Assembly: GCA_948474755.1 (NCBI GenBank)
Contig: CAOLHI010001844.1
Span: 248,001 to 312,000 of the forward strand
DNA length: 64,000 bases
Direction: 5' to 3'
Origin: Ctenosaura bakeri
Lineage: Eukaryota > Chordata > Lepidosauria > Squamata > Iguanidae
The notes under the pieces were generated by a model. It saw nothing but the letters and a program-made list of their open reading frames with translations, was not told the DNA's origin and searched no databases. The first letter of the stretch is position 1; the number at the start of each line of letters is the position of its first letter. Positions 42,043 to 54,313 of this stretch are shown here, piece by piece. A program made the position numbers and the translations under genes.

Positions 42043-45000
42043 CAAGACTGAGCAGTCAATGACAGCTATTAAAAACTCTTTAAAAATAAAAACAAAAACA
42101 AAAACAACAGCAGCAAGTTTTAAAGGTGCTCAGCACCCATCCCCAAGTTACCTGTCTGAAACTGAATTGAGTTATCCCCTTTTTAGAATCTAACATGTCT
42201 GCAAATGTTATGCTATTGTGCAAAAAATAAAAGTTAGAGACATTTCTGGTTTCTTGGTGCAAGTCAATGGGGGAAGCAATACAGGTTGCAGATCTGTATG
42301 CCTGAATCTTGATTTGGATTCATTGTTCAGAACATAATTGGTCTGGTTTAATCAGTCCAACCAGATCTGAATTAATGAATTGACTCTGAATAAAATTGCA
42401 GACCGATACATAACAATCCTAATGGAAACAGACTGGGAAGAAGAAGAAGGAAGAGGAAGAAGAATAATCAACAACATAGGGGAAAGGAAAACTGGTGGAA
42501 TCATCTACCCCTCGTTTTTTCCTTCTAGGTATATTGGGAAAAAATGCAATGCCTTTTTAGGAACCTTTTGGAAAGGAGGCTTTCCCCATCAAAAAATAAG
42601 ACAGTGTAGCTTTGTACACAATGGGGTGATAGTGGTTTATCTTAAATATTTGAGTATGAAAGAAGGCTAACACAGACTAAGCTGGTTCATTGTTTTACTT
42701 GAACAAATATTTGAGACACAATCATTTTTTTTTTTTAAAAGATGGTCATACATAAAATCTCCTTATTCAGAAACCTTCCCAGCACTCACCCCATGTTGGT
42801 TGCAAAATATCTTTCCATCGTAGGCACAACACTGTGCAAAGATGAAGTTTCCAAACTCCACTAGCAGTTCAGATGAAGAGGAAGAGCAAGAAGAGAACTA
42901 ATCACAGGTGTGAGAAACAAACTCCATTTGTTGCCAAGACTACCTTAAAGGATCCTTGTTCTGCGCTTTGAAGGAGAATTTCTTTCATAGCTGCTGTCAG
43001 CACAATAAACAATTGGAACTGCTTTTGTTAAGGCTGCTTATCTCTTGCACCAGCCACTTAATTCCTTTAAATACTGAAACTGGGCTCCCTCTTCTCAGCC
43101 TGGGAAGAGGCAAAATCTGACTATGAACCCATTGTTTTCTCTGAGGATCAAAAGAGGTAGCAGAGTTTTTATAAGTGATGGCAGCAGCTTTGTCTTAATT
43201 TAGCAGCTGCAATATGTGCCTCAAAAAGGCTAGGCACTGGCCCACACCAGCAAAAACTAATCTCTTATGTAATACTATTTGGGGGGGATAAATCTCTTTC
43301 TAAATGAACTATGTGGCTCTTTATATTTTTGTCTACACAGGCAAAGAGAAAAATACAAGGCTGTGCATCTCCCCAGCTTTATATCTGTTTCTACGTAGAG
43401 AGACCAGAGCAATCAAATATTTATGATTAAATTATTCTCTTTCACTATTGTATCGTGTGTTAGTTCCCATTCCTAGCACTATAGTATGAGGAGGACAGAC
43501 ACAGCTCAAAGGGTTAAGTAAGGCCACAACTTCATAGAAAGAACTGCAGTGTGTAAGTTCAACAGCCTGGCATAAACCTAATGCATGTTGCCAAGTCTAA
43601 AATCAGGCATGACGGAAGCCACATGCCATGTGGCATTAGTTCCTTGACAACAAGGACGGTCCTACTATTAGGCAGACTGAGGCAACAGCAGTGCTTGGAA
43701 ATATTAAGACTGCAGGTCCCAGTATTACCAAGCCTGCAGCATTCTTGATTCTGGGAACAGTAGTTGAAAACTTTTCCCAGGCTCTGACCAATAGCTTTCA
43801 GCAGCAGATGCTGGTGTGGGAATAGAAATGGTAGCTTTCTGGATGTTCCCCTCTGCTAGAGGGCAGAGCTAGGGATGCCACACAATGTGTCCTGGACCTA
43901 GTCTGGACCTGTTTTCTCATATGCTGTGCAGGACTGTATCCACTGAAACACTGAAATAAGTTTTGATTGCTCATCCATCTGCCTTCTATATGGAAATAGG
44001 AGCTGTTCACTGTCGAGAAGTAAAGCATCAGGTTAACCTGATCATCCAGACCAGGCCAAAATTCTCATGATCAAGTATCCCATTAGGATGACAATGGGGG
44101 AGGCACCAAAGACTAACCAGTTTACTCTCATAGCCCTGAACAACCCTGAACAACATGAGGACTGTATAAACAATCATCTATGTACAGTTTAATGAGTGCC
44201 CTTACACCTATACATTTAACCAAAACTGCAAAGTGTGTTATTGTTATTATTTGCTGTCTAGTCTGCTTTGATTTATTATGGTCTTATGACCATAATAAAT
44301 CATCAGCAACCCTGCTCATGTCTTGTAAACTCACGCTTATGTTTTGTTTGGTTTTGTTTTTAATTGAGTAAATCTACAATGCAATGTGGTCTTCTTCTCT
44401 TCCTACTGCCTTCCACTTTCGTCATCGTTGTTGTCTTTTCCAACGAGATGTATCATCTCATGATAGCCGAGATCCTGTACGGCATAGCATAGTCCAATAG
44501 TTGATCGTGTGAAGCTGTGCTACACCTGTGCTCTCAATGCACCCTGGACTCACCATTTAGCTACTATAGCCTCCCATGGAGGAGAACTGGAGGGGATCAG
44601 AGAAGTATGTGGATATCTTCCTAAAGCCAGACCCAGAGTAATTACGTCATGCATTCAGGTCTTCTGAATGTCTCAGTGGTTGTTGATATAATAATCTGCA
44701 TCTGGCCACGGAGGCACAGACTGATGCTTCTCTGATCCTCAACCCACTCTTCTCCAGGTGTGGGGAAGCTGCAATACCTCACTGGAAAGTCAGAGGAGCT
44801 AGTTGTTGCCAAGGGTGAAAGAGAATACCAACAACAACAACAAAGCATGCATAGGATGGTCACAGGGCTTAATTTGCCACTAATAAGAAGCCACCTGATA
44901 TGTTTTAAGTATAGAACCTATACATATATTATTTGTACATAGGTGGTTCAGAATATCTTGTATTTCAGCAGTCCCTTGTTTATGAGAAATCAATCCAATG

Positions 45001-45621
45001 GTTGGGTCTAGTCTAAAGTGAGAGAATGTGCTGAGTGCAAGTTTTCTCTCTTGGTACCCTTTGGAGAATGCACAGATTGCCAAAATGCCAAAAATGCTTT
45101 TCTATTTTGCACACTCTTTCTCAGCTAGTAGAATTTGGAAGCTTCATCTTCATACCACATTATATCTGCAAGAGGAGAAATATTTTGTGCCAAATGCCAG
45201 GAAGTAGCCTGAGGTCTAATTCTATTTTGGGGAGAAAATATTATTCATTAATGTGAAAGAGTGCATAGGGGCTTAAAACCAAGATAAAAGATGAATTGTC
45301 ACTCTGTGGTGGTGGTGGTGGGGAGCTCCAAGGAGAGACAATCCATTCCCACCTCTCTCTCTCTCTCTCTCTCTTGGCCAGAAAACCTTTAGAACAAGAA
45401 TAGAGAATCTCTCTCAGCCCAAGGGTTGAATTCAATTTCAGAACAAGTCTCAGGGCCAAAGGCAAAAAAAAAAAAAAAAGATGAGACAAATAAAATGCAA
45501 GCATATTTTACCTCAAAGCTTCCACTGCTAGTAATTAAGCCTTAGGAGAAGCACTTCATTCATTTAGAATGTGTTTGTCTGCACATGTGTGTGATCTATA
45601 CAAAAGATGGGAAATCACTAT
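42043..45621. other. unassigned sequence with possible LTR remnant and simple repeats
   Basis: Between about 42880 and 43100 the sequence has an acidic coding-like tail (GATGAAGAGGAAGAGCAAGA) followed by stop codons, CTTTAAATACTGAAACTGGG as a possible TATA region, and an arrangement reminiscent of the solo LTR at 6416-7031. The assignment is weak. A fossil GCAGGTCCCAG fragment is at 43705-43785, and (GGT)n and (CT)n runs are at 45308-45374. No gene is recognised. Confidence 0.4.
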
Positions 45622-45801
45622 GGTCATTTCCGCACTACACTCTTATAGCGCGATTATCCCACTTTCAACATTCTATGGAATCCTGGGGTTTGCAGTTTCA
45701 GGAGGGGCTAATCGGCCCCTCCCAAAACTGCAAACCCCAGGATTCCATAGGATGTTGAAAGTGGAATAATCGCGCTATAAAAGTGTAGTGCGGAAATGGC
45801 C
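45622..45801 (+). mobile_element. MITE family A, copy 5 (least diverged)
   Basis: The two arms of about 86 bp differ at only about six positions, and CpG-containing motifs such as ATAGCGCGATTAT and ATAATCGCGCTAT are retained on both. The loop is only a few bases. This is the best-preserved copy in the window and would fold into an almost perfect RNA hairpin if transcribed. Confidence 0.92.
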
Positions 45802-45809
45802 CATGATGT

Positions 45810-46010
45810 CCAAAAATTTGCAGCCAGAATCCTGGCCTGGGTTGGATACAGGAAACATATAACTCTCTCATTGAAATAGCTTCACTGGTTACCAGTTTGT
45901 TTCTGGACACAATGCAAAATGCTGATAAAGCTCTGAACAGCGTAAGTCCAGACTATCTGAAAAATTGTATCTCCTTATTCAGGTTGCTTGAGAGGTTGCC
46001 ACAATTGAAG
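45810..46010 (+). mobile_element. L2-like LINE remnant
   Basis: Immediately after the MITE the sequence translates, with breaks, as QKFAARILAWVGYRKHITLSL followed by a LHWLPVCFWTQCKML-like segment, the same conserved post-RT region as at 15500-15760. Truncated and dead. Confidence 0.6.
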
Positions 46011-49000
46011 TGTCATCAACATTTGCCTTAATTCTGATTGTAGAGGAACCCTGCAATCTGATTTATGCTCCCATTATGAAAGACATAGCCATTTAGAACA
46101 TGCTTTCTCTCTTCATGCTCATTGGCCAAACCAACAAAAGCAAAAAATGGATTTCTCTTGGCAGACAATTAAATTGTGGATTCTTTTGCTTTTGCTGCAG
46201 TGAATGAACATCAACATGGGTGTATGGGGTGGAAGCTTTGAACAATAAAAGATTGCTCAGACTAAATTGTTACATATGCATATGGCTTGAACTTTGTGTT
46301 ATCTATTGTGGCCAATGATCTCATTTATTTCACCATGCTTTTATCTAATGATCTTTCAATTCTATAGGAGAAGACCCAAGAGTTAAAAAAGGAGGGAGGG
46401 AGAGAAATAAGCATATTCTTTTGTGCTTAATGTTTCTGTTGGATATGAATGGCTTTTTCCACTGATCACTACGCAGTTGGTTGGTTGATGTGTCTGCTTC
46501 CTGTTCAGTGAGAAATCCAAGTTATTGTACTTCAAAAATAATTTCTGGGCAGCCAAGTCAAAGATTTGATTGTGAGATTTTCAAGCTACCTTCCAAGATT
46601 TTGAATTTAGCATAGGAAAGTGGAAGTCTGGGTGGTAATTTTTTTGTTCTTTTTAAACTATCCCACACATGCAGAGAACCTGTTTTTACAGGCCCTACAC
46701 ACAACTTGCTTTTTAGTTATACTGTATGGCAAAATAAGATAGCTATTTCAGAAATAACATAGCTAGGTTTGAGCATAAAGAGAAATGAAATATGTGCTTG
46801 GACTTCTGATCAATGGATTCTATTAAGTCAATTGAGTTGCCTTGGAGTAAATGGATTGTACCTTCAGCAATGTCTGTACTAGTGGTTGTACACACAAATT
46901 GCATAATCAACCCTAGGCTGTAAGTCACTTGTGTCTGAAATGCATGAGCTGCACCCATGGTGAAGACAACAATGTAAAGATAGTCATTGACTTGTTTGTG
47001 TTGCAGATGTCTATACCATGTGAGGAGCTGTGTTGCTTCTGGCTAATTTTCTGGAACATTTTTTCTTAAGCTAATCTAAGGCAATGCTGATCCAGCCATT
47101 GGCACACCCATCTTCTTTATTTAGCATTCACCATTATATTTTGACCACAATTTAGAAATGTTTCTTTTTGAACAACATCCCCAATTGCCCAGCAAGCAAG
47201 CTGACTGGGCAAATCTGAGAGGTATGATCCAAAACAAGTAATTTTTCTAAGCTCTGATTCTGAAGCAGGTATTGGCCAAGTGATCCAAGTCTCCAGTTAA
47301 GCTACCTGATCACATGAGCTAGTAACAACATTATGAAATTATGTCTGAAACTTTGCCAATTTTCTGCCTTACTGACCTTCTATGATGGACTGATAGGTAT
47401 TGTGTGACACAATGACACAGATTTACTTCATATTTAACACAATAGTTAGGTTTTTGTTTTGTTTTTGCTATTAAATTGCATACAAAGATATGTGTGCAAG
47501 CACTGTGTAAAACAGCTGCAGAAACCCTATGCGACAAAGGCCATGGTGTGACATGGCTCTAAGGAAAGATCATAAAGGATTCTTGGTCTTACATACTGTG
47601 AACTACAAGAGCTATGATCTCACAAAGACAAAAACTGTTAGGACTGTAAGGGGGAGAAAAACCCCAAACACTGGGGACTGCAATTGTACAGCTGGATTTT
47701 CATGAAGGTTAATACATAATTTTCAACATGGCATTTGAAGGGTTCATCCTAGCAGTGTCAGTAAACAAGCTGAGTCTGGAAAAAGCATTTTACAAATGCG
47801 AAGGCAAACTGGGATATATGGATCCTTCAACTTTCATATTTAAATGGATGAGTGGAGATCTAAAGATGTCCCAGCAGGCTGAAACCCAGCATGTCATGCA
47901 AAGGTTCTTGTTACAACTTGTCATGACTGAGAGCAGTGCTGTTTGTTTGTTTGCTTGCTTGCTTGCTTGCTTGTATTTTTAGCCATTTTTCAGGGCTGCA
48001 TTTTCAGAAGGTAGCATACAAACAAAAGCAGAGTGAGATACAGGCATTATAGCCATGGTATAACACATACAAAACACTATGTCAATGTGTTTTGGACACA
48101 CAAGACAATTGCAAATTCCGTGGAAGGCAGATTTACAATGAAAGGTATACTAAATAAAAGGGCAATGTGCACATTAACAGAGAGTTGCACAGCATTGGAG
48201 ACATTGCTTAGTAGGCCCTATCTGTCTTCAACGGTGGAAGGGGGAGAGGGAGGAAAAGGAGGTGGGAAGGAAGAACTCTGTGCACTGCCATTTACAATAT
48301 AAAATATAAAAATTGCAATCAGCCTTCCAAAGGTGACCTGGATTGACATGACACAGTGGGTATCAAAGCAATAAATTGATTATATGTTGTCAAGATCTGA
48401 CACTATTTTTTAAAAAACAATATTCACAATCTTATGGCAAGCTGGTTGATTACATGGCATCTGGAGTGTAGAGACAAGCACCTGCAATTAATTCCTTTTT
48501 TCCCTAAAAACCAATAGATAACTACATTACAATAGGATTGCACCTTAATGGGGGAGAACCTCACTCTTTTTGTTAGTGTTACTGTAACTTTTAAGCTATG
48601 TCTCTAGTTAGGAATATGTCACACTCTGCTGTGAGTGTTGTGGAGATGAAAAATGGCTGGGAGAAGTGTGCACTTACATTAGTAGTTTAGTAGTAGTACA
48701 TTAGTAGTAGGAGACTAGTAGTTTGCAGCATCCACAGTAGCTTGCAGCAACCAAAATCATTGTTGGGAAATTGGTAAATAATGGGAAAATAAATGATTAT
48801 TTTTAAAAATATGAGTCTATGATGTCAACTAACTACTACTGGGCATTGGAACTACACCCATAACCAATCACTTTTCAGAAATAACTTTCAAATTTCTGAT
48901 TTTAGGTATTTGCAGTGGTGATGATTCAGTGTACAGTGGCTGCTCATAGTTTTACAGCATGATGGCCCAGAGATTATGTAGTGCAGCTCGACTATTACAG

Positions 49001-49071
49001 TTCCAAGTTTCTTGTAACCCTATATCAGCTTGAGCTCTACATTAGGGAAGTGAATTTTCACTAATTTCCTC
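46011..49071. other. unassigned sequence
   Basis: Includes a TTGC/TTGT tetranucleotide repeat at 47941-47973. Short frames such as 47728-47982 have no domain. No gene is recognised. Confidence 0.5.
47941..47973. repeat. (TTGC)n/(TTTG)n microsatellite
   Basis: Direct reading of tetranucleotide units with one base alternating. Confidence 0.9.
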
Positions 49072-49470
49072 CTCAAAGGAAACAGTGGATAATTCTAGCA
49101 ATTTTCTCCCCATTGTGAGAAAGTCTTTGACAACTCACACAACTTTGAAAACTTATTCACAATTTGCTACTTACTCTGTGCAAAATTTGCATGCTGTTGA
49201 TTTGCACAGAAAACAGCATTTTTTGCACTGAAACAGTACAAAACAGTGCAAAAAAGGGGCACTGTTTTCCAAACGGAAAAAGCTATTTCCTGCACAGAAA
49301 ATGTTCTTGTCTGTACAAAACAACCAAACGTGTATTTTGTACAGAATAAATTCTGAACCGTGAAGATTCTCATCACTCCAGGAGTCTTCTTGTCAGCCTT
49401 TCTTGAAAATATGTTTTCCAACTTTTTTTTTTTTTTAGGAGGGATTTTTAAAATATTCTTTCTATCTCAA
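49072..49470 (+). repeat. nested-palindrome repeat family G, copy 3
   Basis: It begins CTCAAAGGAAACAGTGG...AGCAATTTTCTCC, contains TTTGCACAGAAAACAGCATT and related palindromes, and ends with AAGATTCTCATCACTCCAGG, a T-run and AAATATTCTTTCTATCT. Confidence 0.75.
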
Positions 49471-49934
49471 CTCTGTGTGCGCACAATACTTATACAAAAA
49501 TCAGGTGAACTGTTAATGGTCAGCACATCAGGTAGCTACTGATGGTCCACTGCCATTTCTGCTGCTGGCTCCAAATGCTGAATATAGCCCGACAGTCCTT
49601 TCAGTGCCACATGACCACTCATTACCCTTTACTCAGTGCTAGAATCAAAGCAGAGGGTCATTCTTGCTGACAGATGCCTCTAGAATCTTGATGTAACATC
49701 TTGACAGATCTGCTAAGAGTGACTGTGATAAACTGATAGACCACCCAATCCCTCTGTATCAGACACCCCAGCCAATGCCCAGGTAAAGGGAGGGAGTAGG
49801 GAAGAAATGCACCACACTGGAGCAGAGAGGCAAGAAAGCGTTCCAGAGGCAGCTGCCCAATGCCCTGCTTCTGAGTTTTACTTTACTTCTCTACTGCAAA
49901 GGATCTCTCCAAGGTGCCAAATTTACTGTGAACA

Positions 49935-50030
49935 TGGAGTCTGGCAACTTGGATAACTCCTTTAAGGCTCAGACTAAACCTCAGCACGGATTCATTGCTC
50001 AGTGATGTGGAAGCCACCAGCTGCTATTGG
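49935..50030 (+). repeat. MITE family C, one-arm remnant
   Basis: CTCCTTTAAGGCTCAGACTAAACCTCAG...GATTCATTGCTCAGTGATGTGGAAGCCACCAGCTGC matches the right arm of the copies at 26733 and 38455. Confidence 0.55.
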
Positions 50031-50571
50031 AGCTTCCTTGCACTGTCCCTGTGAGAAGGTGAAGTGGTACTGAGAACAGAAGGGTGGCAGAAAGAATTAT
50101 TTATTATGTCAACCAACTGGAGAGTGCTATGGATACAACTGTACATTTTTTCTTGGATCATTTACAAGCTTTTTATAGCTTTTAAAATATCTCAGTGTTT
50201 TGTGAGTAATATCAACTCTCTCTTTCTGTAAATTTAATATCGTAGAAGAACTGAAGATGCTTTCAGATACTGTCTAATTACAAGTATAAACAGTATCATA
50301 TCAAGTTGATGCATACTGAATTTGAGTTTTTATTTAAAACAAAAAAAGAGTTACCAATTGAAGAAAGATCTGAGGGCTGAGAGTACTCCATGTTTTTAAA
50401 AACTAAAATGCATTGGTGCGTACAAACAGTCTAGGATGCTTTAAAAAATTGTTCTTCCTCTCTCGCTCTTTTTTTTTTAAAAAAAAATATGTTGCACAAG
50501 AGCAGTTACATGACATTGATTTGGTTTTATTCCACATGTTGAAATACTGCTCAGAGCATTCATCCCCTTCT

Positions 50572-50657
50572 CCAATGATTGGGACAAAAGTAGGTTAGTA
50601 GAGTGTGTTGCTAGGAGACCAATGTCAGCGTCATCTATGACCTTGCAGGGTATAAAG
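50572..50657 (+). promoter_or_regulatory. promoter-like motif cluster
   Basis: Within 90 bp there are CCAAT (50572), ATTGG (50578), an X-box-like GTTGCTAGGAGACC (50607-50620), a second CCAAT (50619), TGTCAGCGTCATCTATGACC and a TATA box TATAAAG (50651-50657). No repeat family covers it. A start site would fall near 50680. No ORF or obvious first-exon donor follows, so the assignment is tentative. Confidence 0.25.
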
Positions 50658-53262
50658 AAATTGTATAGATTTATCGAGCTCAGTGGCACATTGTCTAAGT
50701 CCTCTGCTCAGGCTGTTATTCTCTGTATCTGTCTGCAATTGTTGACATGCACACAGATGTGCAACACAGATGTATGCTCTAAAGAAAGTCTCTCTGTCTC
50801 TCTCTCTGTCACACACACACATTTATACTTCCTCTCTGCACAAAAGAAGACCCTGCCACACTTCTTAGTACCACTGTTTTAAGACTTTGTTGCTTTTAGC
50901 GGTGCTGCATTCTCTTTGTGAACAAAAGTGCCGTGAAAGCAGCGTCAGCAGATTTTGCTTCTGCGTCTTCTTCAGACTGTCACTGCAAGGAATAACATAA
51001 GAATCGCTTCCTTCGGGAACAACACGGGGGGGGGAAAGACACCTATAAACGTAAACACAGTGATTTTGCTGTCACATTCAAACCGATCTGCCAAAGTTAC
51101 ACCCACAGTTTTCACACCTGAGATGGCTTAAGGTTAAACAATCAGATATGGGAAGGCATTCTGGCATTTGTATTATTGTACCACTTTTACTTTTCAGACA
51201 TTGAACAGTACCTAGTATAGAAGTAAAAAACTGGATTAAAAATTGAATTGGATTTTACAAAAATCCCTCAGACTGAGGCAGATGTATGTGTATACATTTT
51301 TTTTAATCTTTGATGATGCATAGTGAATGTGTGGGATATGTTTACAGTGTAACTTTCTGTTGTATGCAGAAAAAATATTTCCAATAAAAATATATTGTTT
51401 TGTCTTAGAAAAGCGCAGTCACATGTGATCAGGGGGGCTGGAGGCCATGACTCTTCACACCAGCTAAAACTTCTAAAACCAGCTTAAAAAAAAAACACTT
51501 AAAAACTTTTAAAAAATTATTTGTGTTTGATTTTTTTTTAGTTTTTTTTAGATACAGGTATGCATTTATTAAAATGACCCTGTTTATGATTTGAGATGTT
51601 GTGCTTCAGAGGTTGGAACTTCTTAGTTGCAAATAACAAGTTACTTGTAATATGTAGTTATTTCCCCAAATATCTAAGGTATGATTCCATTACAATATCA
51701 CTGTAATCTAATGAGGGACAAGTCCAACCAGTCATAATGTACTTGTTCTTTAAAAAAATATGTGGACATGGCCTCACAAATTGGTAGATGAGTATCCAGT
51801 TGTTCAAGTGCTTGCTTATGGTATGCCTCATGCTGGTTGTGTTGTGTTGTGTTGTGGGTGGTGAGGTGAGGTGAGAAAAAAGTGGTCAGGAAGGAAATGT
51901 ATTTTGTATCACAAGTCAGCCTCTTCTAGAATTTAGATTTGTTATTTTTAAGAAACTAAAAGTAACTATGTTTTGAGAAGCAGTGAACTGAAGAGTTACA
52001 TTTAACAAATAGTAACTAACTGGTTTTGGAATCCTTGGAACCATGACTGTAATTACTTATGATTACTTTAAAAATATTCAGTGTTCTAAGCTCTGGTTAT
52101 GTTCTCTCTCTCTCTCTCTAAACATAATATTTTATTAACTCACTCAGATGCTGTTGTAGTCTAGTAAGAAGTACTTAATTTAAAATGTAATGTAATTTAA
52201 AATGTTTTAGATAGGATTAAATGACCAAACTTCCAGTGAATATCACAGGACAGGCCTCCACACTTGAGTGTCAGCATAGTACAAGTATTCCCAGGAAGAT
52301 ACTCAAGGTGTTCAAAAATGTACCAGGCAGGTTTGAAAAGACAATTGGGCAAAACACATGTTTCAGAAGATCCTGCAGCTTCTAAACCTCAGTATGCAAT
52401 GGCTGAGAGTGGGCAAAAGACAATCTCATTAGGCAAGAAGTGTTGCCTTGGGAATCCTACACATTCAACCTTTTTTTTTTTAACTAAAATGATCAAGATG
52501 AAGTCTTGCTAATATATCTCCTTCTGTCAGTCAGTCAAATTAGAAAACAGTCATTGTACAAACATTACAAGTGTCACCTCTGGACTTTGCATGCAAACCT
52601 AAGACCAAACCCACAAATGTAGCAACTCTAAAACTCTACGTATTTGTTAATATCAGCCAATAAAAAGTACATCTTTTCCAAAGGTAACCACACTATTTTC
52701 CAGATATACCTGTGTGTTATTTTTGACAACACTTGTTTTGGGACCAGTTCATGAAAATTTGAGAATAAAATGAAATAACTCTAACTGTATGAAGTGATTT
52801 CCTTAGAGGCAAAGAAGGATATCTGTGTGACTAATGTTATTTCTTTCTTTCTAAAGCTCCACAAGTTTTCTTGGTGTGGGACAAATTCTAAAAGGGGGGG
52901 GGAATCTTTGTTCTATAGGCTTGTAACCTTACAGTAAGCTTTTTTTTTTTAAATGCAAATCCAGACACTTTATTTCAAGTGAATACATTTTTAATAAATC
53001 ATTTAAAATGGCTACAAAAGGTGCAAGTGCTGAGACAAGGATAAAGCCAAATAGCAGTAGGTCCCAAATGAGTTAATGGAAGGGGCCATGCCACCTTATT
53101 TCCTCATCTGCTGATGAATGCTTCCAAGGAAAATAAGTTCAGCTGGGGCAAAAGTAGCTAAATCTCAGGCCAACAACTTATTTTCTTAGAGCCACCATCC
53201 AAAAAGCATATGAACACAGGCTTATGCTGATGCCTCAAAACATCCCTGCTAATCTGACCTGG
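50658..53262. other. unassigned sequence
   Basis: The first 400 bp are less AT-rich and contain CpGs (for example GCGTCAGCAGATTTTGC near 50941-50957). The rest is AT-rich with short simple repeats (GTTGT near 51836-51855, CT near 52105-52120). No gene is recognised. Confidence 0.45.
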
Positions 53263-53336
53263 GACTGCACAATGATAGCACTATATTCCACTTTAACTAC
53301 CATGGCAACATCTCATGGAACCCTGGGAAATGCAAG
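53263..53336 (+). repeat. MITE family A, one-arm remnant
   Basis: CACAATGATAGCACTATATTCCACTTTAACTACCATGGCAACATC followed by GGAACCCTGGGAAATGCAAG corresponds to the left arm, most like copy 4 at 20346. Confidence 0.5.
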
Positions 53337-53359
53337 TTTTTTGTTTGTTTTGTTTAGAA

Positions 53360-53742
53360 TTCTTAGCTGAAGATGTCTATTTCCTTCTCAAAAGAATAGT
53401 TCTGAAGACTACTCGTAGTTTTGGACCTATTCTTTCAAAAATCTACATTATGTGCATGTATGTGCATGCACACATGTTTCACACAGAAAACAGCAGTTTC
53501 TTTGCAGGAGAATTATTTCCACAGAAAATGATGTTTTCTCTTCTGTGTGTGCATGTGCATGTGCACACACAACCATATGGGAATTTTGCATGAGTTAAGT
53601 CCTGAAATGCAAAGATTCTATTCAGTCCAGAATTTTCCAGGATTGTCCTCACTGGGATTTCCTGATGCTTGAGAAACAAATACTTGATATTTTTTTTTAA
53701 AAAAATTATATATATTTCCAAATATTCTTTCTATCCCTTGTT
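53360..53742 (+). repeat. nested-palindrome repeat family G, copy 4
   Basis: Shares TTCACACAGAAAACAGCAGTTTC, the TAAGTCCTGAAATGCAAAGATTC block, TTTCCTGATGCTTGAGAAAC and the end AAATATTCTTTCTATCCC. Internal GTGCATGTGCATGTGCACAC shows local expansion. Confidence 0.7.
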
Positions 53743-53845
53743 TCAATAGATTCATCAGACTCTTAAAATACTTTTTTAAAATTATTTTGGGTGCACATTG
53801 GATTAGAAATTATTGGGCTGGCCTCAAGTTTTATTCTCCCAGAGG

Positions 53846-54248
53846 AAGCATCCCCTAAGTGACCTCTAGTGAGAACCTTCCTACCAATAGAAGGGAAGTA
53901 GAGGTCTTTCTACATTCACGTGACAGCAACATAGTTGAAGATCTAGTACATTATCTATTGGTATGCCCAATTTACACAGACTTAAGAATGGCCTTGTTTA
54001 AAGAACTTGACCTTACATGCAATAAGTCTAGCTCATTTCTAATTAAATTTCTTCTGCGGGATTCAGTTCCACACATTTCCAATGAAGTTGCTTGTTTTGC
54101 TTTTAAAGTATCAATTTTGAGAAGGGAACTTAGTAGTAAGAATAAATAGATATTAGAGATAATGGATGGAACCATAAAGTACAATATTTGTTGTTGCTTT
54201 AATGCTGTTTTTATCTGAAATACTTTGTAATGGCCTTGGCTATACAAA
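53846..54248 (+). mobile_element. LINE 3' end of undetermined clade
   Basis: A frame at 53859-54149 encodes NIVEDLVHYLLVCPIYTDLR, the ExxxHxLxxCPxYxxxR motif found near the C terminus of several LINE ORF2 proteins. The 3' UTR ends with GCCTTGGCTATACAAATAAAG and runs into the ATT repeat, a typical LINE tail. The element is truncated at its 5' side. Confidence 0.6.
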
Positions 54249-54253
54249 TAAAG

Positions 54254-54254
54254 A

Positions 54255-54312
<58 letters not shown>
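54254..54312. repeat. (ATT)n microsatellite
   Basis: About 19 uninterrupted ATT units growing out of the LINE 3' tail. Confidence 0.95.
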
Positions 54313-54313
<1 letters not shown>

